A stretch of DNA of 62,221 bases. Origin: CAYFUT01 sp964346395 (lineage in GTDB: Bacteria; Bacillota; Halanaerobiia; Halobacteroidales; Halobacteroidaceae). Under the pieces are notes generated by a model. It searched no databases. It saw only the letters and a program-made list of their open reading frames with translations, and had not been told where the DNA came from. Below, piece by piece: positions 1-7,829 of the stretch (within the stretch, counting starts at the first letter, position 1; the number at the start of each line of letters is the position of its first letter). Location of the stretch: positions 1 to 62,221 of the forward strand of contig CAYFUT010000010.1 of assembly GCA_964346395.1 (NCBI GenBank). Direction: 5' to 3'. A program made the position numbers and the translations under genes.

Positions 1-2
1 TG

Positions 3-239
3 TTACCTAGTAATAAAGAAGTATTTGATATGCCGGTTATTCAGGAAGATGAACTTTTAAAAGCTTCAGCTGAGCAGCTGAGAAACGGAACTCCAATGCC
101 TATAATTGCTGAGATGAGAGGTGTCTGGGACGGAATCAAACCAGTACAGCAGAGTGTTATGTCTGGCGATTTAGACCCTGCTGATGCACCAGCAGAAATG
201 CAGAAAAAAGCTGAGAAAAACGTAAAGGATATGCAGTAA
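3..239 (+). CDS. Sugar ABC transporter substrate-binding protein (MalE-like), C-terminal fragment
   Basis: The reading frame is open from the left edge, so only the last 78 residues are visible. They contain LPSNKEVFDMPVIQEDE and then a C-terminal helix with MRGVWDGIKPV. This is the pattern of the closing lobe of maltose/maltodextrin-type periplasmic-binding-fold lipoproteins, which capture the sugar outside the membrane and deliver it to the permeases. Two permease genes follow in the same direction, after a hairpin that would lower downstream expression relative to the binding protein. Lipobox and ligand pocket are outside the window, so the exact sugar cannot be read. Confidence 0.85.
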   Translation, partial: LPSNKEVFDMPVIQEDELLKASAEQLRNGTPMPIIAEMRGVWDGIKPVQQSVMSGDLDPADAPAEMQKKAEKNVKDMQ

Positions 240-257
240 AGTAATAAAGCAAGGAAT

Positions 258-290
258 ATAGAGGGGGTAACCCCCTCTATATTTTTAATT
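258..290 (+). terminator. Hairpin between binding-protein and permease genes
   Basis: The stem ATAGAGGGGG/CCCCCTCTAT with a 3-nt loop is followed by ATTTTTAATT. It is a strong stem with a short T tract. In mal-type operons such a structure commonly stabilises the binding-protein mRNA or attenuates readthrough, and that is my inference here. Confidence 0.75.
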
Positions 291-317
291 ATTATTTATT
301 TTTAAGGAGGGGCAAAA

Positions 318-1268
318 GTGAAGCAGGAGTTAAAAAAAGAATCAGGGATGTTTGATTTTTCACTGCGTGACTTATGGCGGCAGAATAAGTTTAGTTATTT
401 AATGTTGTTACCAGCTTTTATTGCGGTTATACTAATATTTATCTATCCTTTCTTCTATAATATCAGATTAGCTTTTACTAACCTTAATATGTCTAGTTTC
501 CGTCAATTTATTCAACAGGGTAAATTGAATTATATTGGATTGAGCAATTTTTTTGAAGTTGTGACCCAGGCTGATTTTTGGCGAATATTATTAATTACAG
601 TTATTTGGACAGGAGCAAATGTAGTTTGCCATGTAGGGTTTGGTATCTTTTATGCTATTTTATTGAATAAGGATATTCGGTTTAAAAAGATTTACCGCAC
701 CTTAATGGTTCTTCCCTGGGCAATTCCGCCTTATATTGCGATTTTAATCTGGCGGGGTATGTTTAAATACCGCTACGGAGCAGTTAATTTATTTTTAAAT
801 AAGCTCGGGCTAGAATCAGTCTATTGGCTGCAGGATGTGCCTACAGCCTTAGCGGCAGTAATAATAGTTAATGTCTGGTTAGGAATTCCGTTTATGATGA
901 TGATTGCTTTAGGAGGACTGCAGAGTATAGACCCTAACTTTTATGAAGCGGCCGAAATTGATGGAGCGACCCCTTGGCAGCAGATTAAACATATTACGCT
1001 GCCGCTGTTAAAACCAGTAATGACTCCGGCAGTAATATTAGGGGTGGTCTGGACCTTTAACCGGCTGGAAGTTATTGTTTTAATGACAGAAAATACACTC
1101 CGCGGGAAGTTAGAAATCTTAGTAAGTTATGTTTACCGGGCTGCCTTTGCTTTTTACCGCTATGGATACGCAGCAGCTTTCTCTTTAATTATTTTTGTGA
1201 TTTTACTTGCCTGGAGTATTGCTTTCTTAGATTATATTCAAGAAGGGGGCGCTAGTGATGTCGGTTAG
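318..1268 (+). CDS. Sugar ABC transporter permease, MalF-like
   Basis: This is one of two membrane subunits of the maltose-type importer. The GTG start at 318 has AAGGAGG 8 bases upstream. The 316-residue product has a first membrane span at about residues 28-50, further spans, and the cytoplasmic EAA loop (EAAEIDGATPWQQI) at about residue 208, where the ATPase docks. It is shorter than E. coli MalF and lacks that protein's large periplasmic domain, as is usual for Gram-positive homologues. Its 3' end overlaps the next permease gene by 11 bp, which implies translational coupling. No ATPase gene is adjacent; a MalK/MsmX-type one lies at 38836. Confidence 0.9.
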   Translation: MKQELKKESGMFDFSLRDLWRQNKFSYLMLLPAFIAVILIFIYPFFYNIRLAFTNLNMSSFRQFIQQGKLNYIGLSNFFEVVTQADFWRILLITVIWTGANVVCHVGFGIFYAILLNKDIRFKKIYRTLMVLPWAIPPYIAILIWRGMFKYRYGAVNLFLNKLGLESVYWLQDVPTALAAVIIVNVWLGIPFMMMIALGGLQSIDPNFYEAAEIDGATPWQQIKHITLPLLKPVMTPAVILGVVWTFNRLEVIVLMTENTLRGKLEILVSYVYRAAFAFYRYGYAAAFSLIIFVILLAWSIAFLDYIQEGGASDVG

Positions 1269-2097
1269 AAAAGACAGTAAGTGGAAACGATTATTAATTC
1301 ATTTGATTATTATCTGTACGATACTAATTTCTATTTATCCGATTTTGCGGGTGATTGGTACTTCCTTACGTCCGTCAGATAATTTGCATACTACTAGTTT
1401 AAGCATTTTCCCTGAAAATCCTACTTTAAATGCTTATAAAAATATTCTATTTGAAAAAGATTTTTTCAATTGGCTGAAAAACAGTTTAATTGTTGCCTTT
1501 TTTACAGTAATAATTGGAATTACTTTAGCTTCTACAGCCGGGTATGTATTCTCTCGGAAAAAATTCCCGGGGAGAAAAGCTGGCTTACTTTTCTTTTTAA
1601 TTACGCAGATGTTTCCAGCTCCTATGCTGCTATTACCCCTGTATTTAATTTTAGCTAAATTAGGTTTGACTAATAATTTATTAGGGCTGATAGTAGTTTA
1701 TATGACATTTGCTCTGCCGCTTTGTGTCTGGCAGATGAAAGGATATTACGATACTATTCCGGAGAGTTTGGAAGAAGCAGCTTTGGTAGACGGAATGAAT
1801 CAATTTCAGGCGTTCTATAAAATAATACTGCCTTTAGCTCAGCCGGCGTTAGCTATTACAGGTTTATTTTCATTTATGACTGCCTGGAATGAATATGTAG
1901 TAGCTCGAGTAGTATTAACTGATAGTGATGTATATACCCTACCAATTGGTTTAGCTAATTTAGCAAGTCAATTTAATACTGACTGGGCCAACTTTGCTGC
2001 GGCTTCAGTATTGATTATGATTCCGGTAATGGCAATCTTCCTGTTTGCTTCCCGATATTTGGTCGGCGGTCTGACTTTGGGGAGTGTAAAAGGATAA
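1258..2097 (+). CDS. Sugar ABC transporter permease, MalG-like
   Basis: This is the second membrane subunit of the importer. It has an N-terminal span at about residues 12-32, further hydrophobic segments, and an EAA loop (EEAALVDGMNQFQAF) near residue 171. It ends in LVGGLTLGSVKG, the typical MalG tail that contacts the ATPase. I prefer the ATG at 1258, 8 bases after a G-rich Shine-Dalgarno sequence. An in-frame GTG at 1255 is the alternative. The gene overlaps the MalF-like gene and is followed by a terminator, so it closes the operon. Confidence 0.9.
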   Translation: MSVRKDSKWKRLLIHLIIICTILISIYPILRVIGTSLRPSDNLHTTSLSIFPENPTLNAYKNILFEKDFFNWLKNSLIVAFFTVIIGITLASTAGYVFSRKKFPGRKAGLLFFLITQMFPAPMLLLPLYLILAKLGLTNNLLGLIVVYMTFALPLCVWQMKGYYDTIPESLEEAALVDGMNQFQAFYKIILPLAQPALAITGLFSFMTAWNEYVVARVVLTDSDVYTLPIGLANLASQFNTDWANFAAASVLIMIPVMAIFLFASRYLVGGLTLGSVKG

Positions 2098-2120
2098 AAT
2101 TATAGATGGAGAACAGAGAA

Positions 2121-2150
2121 ATGCCATAGACTTTTTGTCTGTGGCATTTT
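2121..2150 (+). terminator. Terminator of the sugar-transporter operon
   Basis: The 11-bp stem ATGCCATAGAC/GTCTGTGGCAT runs into TTTTCTTG. It separates the permease genes from the regulator gene. Confidence 0.8.
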
Positions 2151-2151
2151 C

Positions 2152-2180
2152 TTGATATTTACCAGTAATCTAGTTATACT
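2152..2180 (+). promoter_or_regulatory. Sigma-A-type promoter of the LacI-family regulator
   Basis: TTGATA and TATACT are separated by 17 bp. The regulator start codon is 43 bp downstream of the -10 element. Confidence 0.6.
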
Positions 2181-2223
2181 AAAAAAGGGAAGAGTAAGTG
2201 TGAAGTAAGAAAGGAAGGGTTTT

Positions 2224-3243
2224 ATGGCAACTATTAAAGATGTAGCAAAAGAAGCAGATGTTTCTCCATCCACTGTTTCCCGGGTAATCAACGATCATCC
2301 GCGAATTAGTCAAGCGACGCGGGATCGAGTTCGTGAAGCTATGGATAAAATCGGTTATCATCCGAATATTATTGCTCAGAGTCTAGTTAATCAAAAAACT
2401 AATACGATTGGTCTCGTAATGCCCTATTCAGCTGAAGAAGTATTTGCGGATCCTTTTTATGCTGAAGTTTTACGCGGAATAGGAGCTGTTACGCAGACTA
2501 AAGGATATAGTTTATTACTGATTAACTGCAATGGAGAAGAACAGGAATTAAAGTCGACAATGCGGGCAGTAAAGGGTAAACAAGTAGATGGATTATTACT
2601 ATTACGGGCTAAACGAGATGATAAGTTAGTAACCGAATTAAAGGAACTTGATTTTCCCTTTGTAATTGTAGGACGCCCAGAAGATGAACAGAATAATTAT
2701 TGGGTTAATAATGACAATATTCAAGCTAGTAAAGAAGTAGTAGAGTATTTGATTGAATTAGGTCATCGAAATATTTGTTTGGTAACGGGAAGTAAAGAAT
2801 ATATAGTTTACCAGGATAGATGGCACGGTTACAAACAGGCCCTGGCTGAAAACGGACTTGACTATGATTCTGATTATGTACTCTGGATTGAAGGAATGCA
2901 GCAGGAAGTTTATCAGAAAGTAAAGGAGTTATTAACAACCCAGCCGGAAGTGTCGGCTATTTTTGGGGTAGATGATATGATGGCTTACGGAGCAATTCAG
3001 GCTATTCAGGAACTGGGATTAGCGATTCCAGATGATATAGCAGTGATTGGATTTAATAATAATCCGCTATCGAAATTGATAACTCCTGCTTTAACTACGG
3101 TAGACATTAACACTTATCAGTTGGGAAATCAGGCTACTAAATTATTGATTAGAGTTATTAATGAAGAAGTAGATCGCTATTGTCACGAACTTGTAGCTGC
3201 TGATATTATTAAACGCAGTTCCTGTGGAGGTCGAATTGAATGA
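2224..3243 (+). CDS. LacI-family transcriptional regulator (MalR-like)
   Basis: The 339-residue protein has the standard LacI layout. A helix-turn-helix (IKDVAKEADVSPSTVSRVIN) is at residues 4-23, a hinge helix ends near residue 60, and a periplasmic-binding-fold effector domain begins at TNTIGLVMP. Adjacency to the MalF/MalG-like genes suggests it senses a maltodextrin-type sugar and controls that operon. Its own target operators are probably left of the window, upstream of the operon. The ATG at 2224 has an AAGGAAGGG ribosome site. The stop overlaps the start of rnmV (ATGA), an unusual fusion of a carbohydrate regulator to the rnmV-rsmA operon. Confidence 0.9.
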   Translation: MATIKDVAKEADVSPSTVSRVINDHPRISQATRDRVREAMDKIGYHPNIIAQSLVNQKTNTIGLVMPYSAEEVFADPFYAEVLRGIGAVTQTKGYSLLLINCNGEEQELKSTMRAVKGKQVDGLLLLRAKRDDKLVTELKELDFPFVIVGRPEDEQNNYWVNNDNIQASKEVVEYLIELGHRNICLVTGSKEYIVYQDRWHGYKQALAENGLDYDSDYVLWIEGMQQEVYQKVKELLTTQPEVSAIFGVDDMMAYGAIQAIQELGLAIPDDIAVIGFNNNPLSKLITPALTTVDINTYQLGNQATKLLIRVINEEVDRYCHELVAADIIKRSSCGGRIE

Positions 3244-3788
3244 TTAAAGAAGTAATTGTGGTCGAAGGAAAGAATGATTTAGCTGCCGTGAAAAAAGCGG
3301 TAGAAGCAGAAGTTATTGTGACAGGTGGTTTTTCACTGACGAAAGAAGTATTAAATCGGATTAAGTTGGCTCAACAGAGAAAAGGAGTAATTATTTTAAC
3401 TGATCCTGATCATGCTGGTAAATTAATCAGAAAACGAATTAAGCGACATGTTCCCGGCTGTAAAGAAGCTTATCTAACGCAAATTGAAGCAGTTAAAGAG
3501 GCAGATATAGGAATTGAAAATGCTTCTCCGCGGGCTATTCAGCAGGCATTAGAGAAAGCTAAAATAGAACGGGAAGCAGTTTCCCGGCGGTTTAGTAAGC
3601 AGGATTTAAGGCAGTTAGGGTTACTGGGAAAGACTAATTCTAGCTATCGACGGGAGTTAGTAGGGAAAGAATTAGGAATTGGAAATGCTAATGGAAAACA
3701 GTTTTTAAATCGGTTGAATAATTATGGAATTAAGTCTGAAGAATTAATAACAGCAGTTGAAAAAGTAATTAGAGGTGATGAAAATTAG
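3240..3788 (+). CDS. rnmV: Ribonuclease M5 (Toprim nuclease maturing 5S rRNA)
   Basis: The 182-residue Toprim protein carries VVEGKNDLAAV at residues 7-17 (catalytic Glu) and LTDPDHAGKLIR at about residues 54-65 (the DxD metal motif). The C-terminal helical domain is typical of RNase M5, which trims 5S rRNA precursors bound by ribosomal protein uL18. The neighbour is rsmA, the classic rnmV-rsmA pair of Firmicutes. Start and stop codons overlap those of its neighbours on both sides, so it is part of a translationally coupled group beginning with the LacI-type gene. Confidence 0.95.
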   Translation: MIKEVIVVEGKNDLAAVKKAVEAEVIVTGGFSLTKEVLNRIKLAQQRKGVIILTDPDHAGKLIRKRIKRHVPGCKEAYLTQIEAVKEADIGIENASPRAIQQALEKAKIEREAVSRRFSKQDLRQLGLLGKTNSSYRRELVGKELGIGNANGKQFLNRLNNYGIKSEELITAVEKVIRGDEN

Positions 3789-4647
3789 ATTATCTAATCC
3801 CCGGCAGACAAAGAAATTACTTCAACAATATGATATTAATTTAAAAAGAAGTTTAGGTCAGAACTTATTAGTTGATGATACTGTTTTATCGCAAATAATA
3901 GGAGCTGCAGAAATTACCTCCCAGGATACAGTAGTAGAAATTGGAGCTGGTTTGGGAGCTTTAACAGAAAAGTTAGCGGAAGAAGCAAACCAGGTAGTAG
4001 CTATTGAATTAGATAGAAGATTGATTTCTGTATTAGAAGATGTACTGGCTGAATATAATAATATTGAACTAATTGAAGGGGATGCTCGAAAAGTTGATTT
4101 TGATCAGCTAGCAGGAACAAACTATAAAGTAGTAGCTAATTTGCCCTATAATGTAGCTAATCCAATTATAATGAGGGTATTAGAAGAAGATTTTAATGTT
4201 GATGATTTAACAGTAATGGTGCAAAAGGAAGTTGCTGCCCGCATGACTGCTGATCCGGGAGGAAAAGAGTACGGAATATTATCAATTGCTATGCAGTATT
4301 ATTCAGATCCAGTATTTCAGTTTACAGTTCCTCCTACAGCTTTTATTCCTCCCCCAAAAGTTGAATCAGCAGTAATCAACTGTCAAGTGCGGGAAGAACC
4401 TAAAATAAAAGTTAAGGATGAAGAATTTTTCTTTAAAGTAGTGCGGGCTGCCTTTCAGCAGCGCCGGAAAACAATTCGGAATGCTCTCCGGAAAGCAGCT
4501 AATTTAGATTTAACTACCGAAGTAGTAGATGAGGCTCTACAAAGGGCAGAGATTGATTCGCGGCGCCGGGGAGAAAAGTTGAGTATAACCAAGTTTGGAA
4601 CTTTAAGTAATCAATTATTTGGATTAATTATTGACACTGAAGATTAA
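3778..4647 (+). CDS. rsmA: 16S rRNA dimethyladenosine transferase RsmA (KsgA)
   Basis: This enzyme dimethylates the two adjacent adenosines of the 3'-terminal 16S rRNA hairpin during 30S maturation. The SAM-binding motif VEIGAGLG is at residues 53-60. The catalytic motif NLPYN is at about residue 121. The C-terminal QQRRKTIRNAL RNA-contact segment is present. I take ATG 3778; a GTG at 3775 is in frame, and the ribosome site overlaps the end of rnmV. The yabG protease gene that often follows rsmA in Bacillus and clostridia is absent. Confidence 0.95.
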   Translation: MKIRLSNPRQTKKLLQQYDINLKRSLGQNLLVDDTVLSQIIGAAEITSQDTVVEIGAGLGALTEKLAEEANQVVAIELDRRLISVLEDVLAEYNNIELIEGDARKVDFDQLAGTNYKVVANLPYNVANPIIMRVLEEDFNVDDLTVMVQKEVAARMTADPGGKEYGILSIAMQYYSDPVFQFTVPPTAFIPPPKVESAVINCQVREEPKIKVKDEEFFFKVVRAAFQQRRKTIRNALRKAANLDLTTEVVDEALQRAEIDSRRRGEKLSITKFGTLSNQLFGLIIDTED

Positions 4648-4667
4648 GTTTGATAAAATTAAATTTC

Positions 4668-4696
4668 TTGAAATTAAGAGCATCCTGTGATATAAT
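4668..4696 (+). promoter_or_regulatory. Strong sigma-A promoter of veg
   Basis: TTGAAA-17 bp-TATAAT with an extended TG motif (TGATATAAT). The B. subtilis veg promoter is one of the strongest known vegetative promoters, and this near-consensus element fits that. Confidence 0.8.
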
Positions 4697-4730
4697 GGAT
4701 TTTGACTCAAAAGAATGAAAGGGGACTTCC

Positions 4731-4997
4731 ATGGAAAACAACATCTTAAATCAGATTAAAGAAGATTTAGATTCCTTTGTAGGGAAAGAAGTTACCTTAA
4801 AGGCTAACCAAGGGCGGAGAAAGATTATTGAGCGGGAAGGCGTCTTGAAGGAAACTTACCCTAACGTGTTTGTAATAACGGTTGAAGATGGTCAAACCCC
4901 TCGGCGGATGTCTTATAGTTATGCGGATGTTCTGACAGAAACTGTAGAGATTGAAATTAAAGAAAATCAAATGAAAATAGGATGTATTACTGTTTAA
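4731..4997 (+). CDS. veg: Veg protein
   Basis: The 88-residue protein has the Veg hallmark segments GKEVTLKANQGRRK (about residues 19-32) and VLKETYPNVFVI (about 37-48), which form a small beta-barrel. In B. subtilis Veg stimulates biofilm matrix genes and its deletion affects spore outgrowth. Its biochemistry is poorly understood. Position after rsmA is conserved in Firmicutes. It is monocistronic here, with a strong promoter and two terminators behind it. Confidence 0.95.
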   Translation: MENNILNQIKEDLDSFVGKEVTLKANQGRRKIIEREGVLKETYPNVFVITVEDGQTPRRMSYSYADVLTETVEIEIKENQMKIGCITV

Positions 4998-5035
4998 ACT
5001 CCTGACTGCTGGTTTTCCAGCGGTGAGGAGTTTTC
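4996..5035 (+). terminator. First terminator after veg
   Basis: A long imperfect stem with outer arms ACTCCT/AGGAGT and inner CTGCTGG/CCAGCGG, followed by TTTTCTTATTT. Confidence 0.75.
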
Positions 5036-5046
5036 TTATTTAAACT

Positions 5047-5072
5047 AAGCTGCTCTTAAGCAGCTTTTTTAT
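5047..5072 (+). terminator. Second terminator after veg
   Basis: The 8-bp stem AAGCTGCT/AGCAGCTT with a 4-nt loop is followed by TTTTTATTTTT. Confidence 0.8.
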
Positions 5073-5134
5073 TTTTCCTGCACACTTCTCCCGGACTGGT
5101 GAATATATTGATAGTACCAGAAAGGGGGGAGAAA

Positions 5135-6139
5135 ATGACAGATATTAAGCAAATAATCAATAAGTATAAGCATAATATATTTTCTCTGCAGAATGTAGTA
5201 GGGGTGGGCTGCGGCTATAAACGGGTTAACGGGCGCAAAACGGAAGAAAAGTGTATAGTTGTGTTAGTAAATAATAAAGTAGAAGAAAAAAAATTGAATG
5301 ATAATCATCTGGTCCCCCAGAATATAGAAGAACAAAAAACAGATGTTATAGAAATTGGAGAAGTAGAGTTATTAACTCGGCGGGAAAAAGTAAGAACTAA
5401 TCGATTAAGACCAGCTCAACCAGGTGTCAGTCTAGGGCATTATAAGATTACGGCCGGCACTTTTGGAGCAGTAGTCAAGGATAAAGAAACGGAAAAACCA
5501 TTAATCCTGTCTAATAATCACGTTCTAGCTAACATAACTAATGGAAAAGATGGCCGGGCAAAAAAAGGCGATAAGATTTTACAGCCCGGTAGTTATGATG
5601 GAGGAGAAGAAGAAGATATAATTGGCTATTTAGATCGTTTTGTTCCTATTTATGAACGGAAACCAATTAATTGCCCATTGATTTTAGGCTTTAAGCGGGT
5701 GTTGAATGGGATGGGAAAATTATTTGATCAGGCGTATGAATTAAAACCGGCGCTAGTGGAAAATAAAGTAGATTGTGCGCTGGCAGAACCTAAAAATCCG
5801 GAGCTGATTACTTCTGAAATTTTAGATATTGGAGAACTAAAGGGAACAGTGAAGCCAGAATTGGGGATGAAGGTATGGAAGAGCGGTCGTACTAGCGGGG
5901 TAACTACTTCTCGCATTAAGGCAGTAAATGTAAGTATTAAAGTTCAGCTGTCACCTTCTTCGGAAGCAGTATTTACAGACCAAATTGTGATGGAGCCTTT
6001 TTCTAAGCCGGGAGATAGTGGGGCGGTAGTAGTTAATAAAGAAAATAAGGCTGTTGGACTATTGTTTGCGGGGTCTAAAAAAAGTACTATTTGTAATAAC
6101 ATTCATAATGTAGAGGAGGCTCTGGAAATAACTATTTAA
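5135..6139 (+). CDS. Trypsin-fold (NAL1-like) protease-family protein
   Basis: The 334-residue cytosolic protein has no signal peptide. The start at ATG 5135 follows AAAGGGGGGA; an in-frame TTG/ATG region 36 bp upstream lacks a ribosome site. The second half resembles trypsin-like/NAL1-type peptidases: SNNHVLA (candidate catalytic His, about residue 131), VDCALAEPKN (candidate Asp) and KPGDSGAVVVN (candidate Ser, about residue 300). The N-terminal 90 residues (VVGVGCGYK) form a separate conserved segment. It occupies the veg-sipL neighbourhood where clostridia keep the YabG spore protease, so a spore-protein-processing role is possible but inferred. All three catalytic positions appear intact. 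Confidence 0.75.
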   Translation: MTDIKQIINKYKHNIFSLQNVVGVGCGYKRVNGRKTEEKCIVVLVNNKVEEKKLNDNHLVPQNIEEQKTDVIEIGEVELLTRREKVRTNRLRPAQPGVSLGHYKITAGTFGAVVKDKETEKPLILSNNHVLANITNGKDGRAKKGDKILQPGSYDGGEEEDIIGYLDRFVPIYERKPINCPLILGFKRVLNGMGKLFDQAYELKPALVENKVDCALAEPKNPELITSEILDIGELKGTVKPELGMKVWKSGRTSGVTTSRIKAVNVSIKVQLSPSSEAVFTDQIVMEPFSKPGDSGAVVVNKENKAVGLLFAGSKKSTICNNIHNVEEALEITI

Positions 6140-6192
6140 AAGAACCCTTGCTATAACTATCAAAAGTTACATCTATTGTAGAGGAGATGCTG

Positions 6193-6201
6193 TGATATAA
6201 T
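6193..6201 (+). promoter_or_regulatory. Extended -10 promoter of the CAP-domain gene
   Basis: TGATATAAT is an extended -10 element with no convincing -35 at 16-18 bp. The start codon is 46 bp downstream. Confidence 0.45.
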
Positions 6202-6247
6202 GAAGTAAAAAATAATGCAATTAATTAAAATAGGGAGGTTATCAGAA

Positions 6248-6877
6248 TTGAAGCTGCGTAATATTTGCTTAGTTATTATATTATTAACGATTATATTACT
6301 AATTAATGTAGAGATGGCAGCTGCTTTTACTGGAGAAAATGTCTTTCACGGGTTCTGGCAAATGATTAAAAATTTGCTTAATTTATTATTATTCCAAACT
6401 GAAGATAGGGCAGATAATAGTTCTGAAACGGCAGAAATAGAAGATGACTCTTCTGTTGAGGACTGGACAGAGTTAACGGTCACGACTCTAACTAGAGAAG
6501 AAAAAGAGATGTTAGAGTTAATTAATCAGGTGCGCAGCCAGCACGAGTTGCTTCCTCTGCAGATTAATTATAAATTAGTAAAAATTGCTCGGGCTAAAAG
6601 TCAGGATATGGTACGGGGAGATTATTTTGCTCATCATTCACCAAATTATGGTTCTCCCTTTGATATGATGCAGAAATTGGATATTGATTATTATTTAGCC
6701 GGAGAAAATATAGCGGGAGCTCCTGATGTAGAGTCGGCGCATCAACAGTTAATGAAAAGTAAAAGCCACCGCGAAAATATCTTAGAACCTGATTTTACAG
6801 CGGTAGGGATTGGAATTGTGAGCGGCGGTCTTTACCAGAATATTTTCACCCAGGAATTTGCAGGGCTAAGTGAATAG
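6248..6877 (+). CDS. CAP/SCP-domain protein (YkwD-like), exported
   Basis: The probable start is TTG 6248, 9 bases after GGGAGG. It gives an N-terminus MKLRNICLVIILLTIILLIN that reads as a signal peptide or anchor. An upstream ATG at 6215 has no ribosome site. The C-terminal 130 residues are a CAP (cysteine-rich secretory/SCP) domain: LINQVRSQHELLPL, RAKSQDMVRGDYFAHHSP, GENIAG and SHRENIL. In spore formers such domains occur in YkwD-type proteins and in SafA-linked coat proteins. Biochemical function is unknown. It sits in a sporulation-rich block and is followed by a terminator. Confidence 0.85.
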   Translation: MKLRNICLVIILLTIILLINVEMAAAFTGENVFHGFWQMIKNLLNLLLFQTEDRADNSSETAEIEDDSSVEDWTELTVTTLTREEKEMLELINQVRSQHELLPLQINYKLVKIARAKSQDMVRGDYFAHHSPNYGSPFDMMQKLDIDYYLAGENIAGAPDVESAHQQLMKSKSHRENILEPDFTAVGIGIVSGGLYQNIFTQEFAGLSE

Positions 6878-6884
6878 TCTATTT

Positions 6885-6914
6885 AAAACTTGGTTTTTAC
6901 CAAGTTTTTATTTT
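6885..6914 (+). terminator. Terminator after the CAP-domain gene
   Basis: The 10-bp stem AAAACTTGGT/ACCAAGTTTT with a TTTT loop, then TATTTTTTG. Confidence 0.8.
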
Positions 6915-6961
6915 TTGAAGTAAAATGTTATTTTGAATCAACGGGTTTATCTTTAAGCCAC

Positions 6962-6989
6962 ACGATTTTAGCTATTTGTTCATACTATA
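6962..6989 (+). promoter_or_regulatory. Candidate sigma-K promoter
   Basis: AC at 6962-6963, a 17-bp spacer, then CATACTATA at 6981-6989. This fits the B. subtilis sigma-K consensus (AC, 16-17 bp, CATANNNTA) at every fixed position. It lies 31 bp upstream of the start codon at 7020. Confidence 0.6.
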
Positions 6990-7019
6990 TACTGATAAGA
7001 TTGAGAAAGGAGGCCGAAA

Positions 7020-7349
7020 ATGGCGGAAGTTGAGACTGATATTGAAGGAGTAGAAACGGAAGTTAGTTCTTATCAAAATGAAATTGAAGATCGAGGTGGA
7101 AGTTGTGAAAACAAATTAAAAAAAGTTTTAAAGCAGCTGGAAACAGAGTGTGAACGGGTGACGATTTTTCTTCAAACAGGTAGTAAATACTGCAAACAGA
7201 CCGGCTGTATTTGTGATGTTAATGACTGTTTTGTAGTTTTACTGGCTGATGATGACCCTTGCCAAAGAACTTATATTTTGTTGGACTGCATCTGTGCTAT
7301 AGAAAACTGTGTAGAAACTTCCTGCTCTTATGATGGCGAATGTAATTAA
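7020..7349 (+). CDS. Cys-rich small protein with Sm-like domain, candidate spore-coat component
   Basis: The 109-residue protein starts at ATG 7020 behind AAAGGAGGC. After an acidic N-terminus it has a Cys-rich core: ERVTIFLQTGSKYCK, then GCICDVNDCFVVLL, then TYILLDCICAIENC. The alternation of short beta strands around SG..C.C and LD.ICAV resembles the small Sm-like barrels of CotB/YuzF-type (DUF2642) proteins. That assignment is by eye. It is about 70% identical across the core to the product at 7450, a local duplication. The sigma-K-like promoter and the high Cys content fit a late mother-cell coat or crust protein. No function is established. Confidence 0.6.
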   Translation: MAEVETDIEGVETEVSSYQNEIEDRGGSCENKLKKVLKQLETECERVTIFLQTGSKYCKQTGCICDVNDCFVVLLADDDPCQRTYILLDCICAIENCVETSCSYDGECN

Positions 7350-7393
7350 TTGATAGTATTCAAATTTAATTTGTGAGATAAATTATATGATTA

Positions 7394-7421
7394 ACGATTT
7401 ATGACCTACTTTCATAAACTG
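7394..7421 (+). promoter_or_regulatory. Candidate sigma-K promoter
   Basis: AC at 7394-7395, a 17-bp spacer, then CATAAACTG at 7413-7421, one mismatch to CATANNNTA. It shares ACGATTT with the promoter at 6962, which suggests the promoter was duplicated together with the gene. Confidence 0.5.
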
Positions 7422-7449
7422 TAATAAATCATTTGTAAGGGGGGATAAA

Positions 7450-7707
7450 ATGTCCTGTAGAGAAAGGTGTCAAGAGGAGCTAAAAGAATTATTAATGCAG
7501 CTGCAAGATAATTGTGAGCAGGTAACGATTTTTATTCAATCAGGGGATAAATGCTGTAAGCGGACAGGATGCATTTGTGATGTAGATGATTGCTTTGTAG
7601 TTTTGCTAGATGATGAAGACCCTTGCCAGAGAACTTATATTTTACTGGACTCCATCTGCGCGGTTAAAAATTGTGTTGAAGGCAAAGGAGGAAGCTGTCC
7701 TAGATAA
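7450..7707 (+). CDS. Cys-rich small protein with Sm-like domain, paralogue
   Basis: The 85-residue protein starts at ATG 7450 after AAGGGGGG. It is essentially the core of the preceding protein without its acidic extension: CEQVTIFIQSGDKCCK, GCICDVDDCFVVLL and YILLDSICAVKNC. It contains ten cysteines, consistent with disulfide cross-linking or metal binding. It has its own sigma-K-like promoter and is followed by an imperfect terminator. A spore-coat role is inferred from context and composition. Confidence 0.6.
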   Translation: MSCRERCQEELKELLMQLQDNCEQVTIFIQSGDKCCKRTGCICDVDDCFVVLLDDEDPCQRTYILLDSICAVKNCVEGKGGSCPR

Positions 7708-7716
7708 TAGGGCTTA

Positions 7717-7757
7717 GAATGGGGGGCGGGTAGGTTTTACTCTGCCCCTATTTTTTA
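7717..7757 (+). terminator. Imperfect terminator
   Basis: A G-rich arm (GGGGCGGGTA) pairs imperfectly with TACTCTGCCCC, followed by TATTTTTTA. Confidence 0.6.
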
Positions 7758-7829
7758 TAGGTGGGAAGTCATAAGTATTGACTGAAATCAAATGTTAGTG
7801 CTATATCTTTTAGGGAAAGGAGGGATAAA

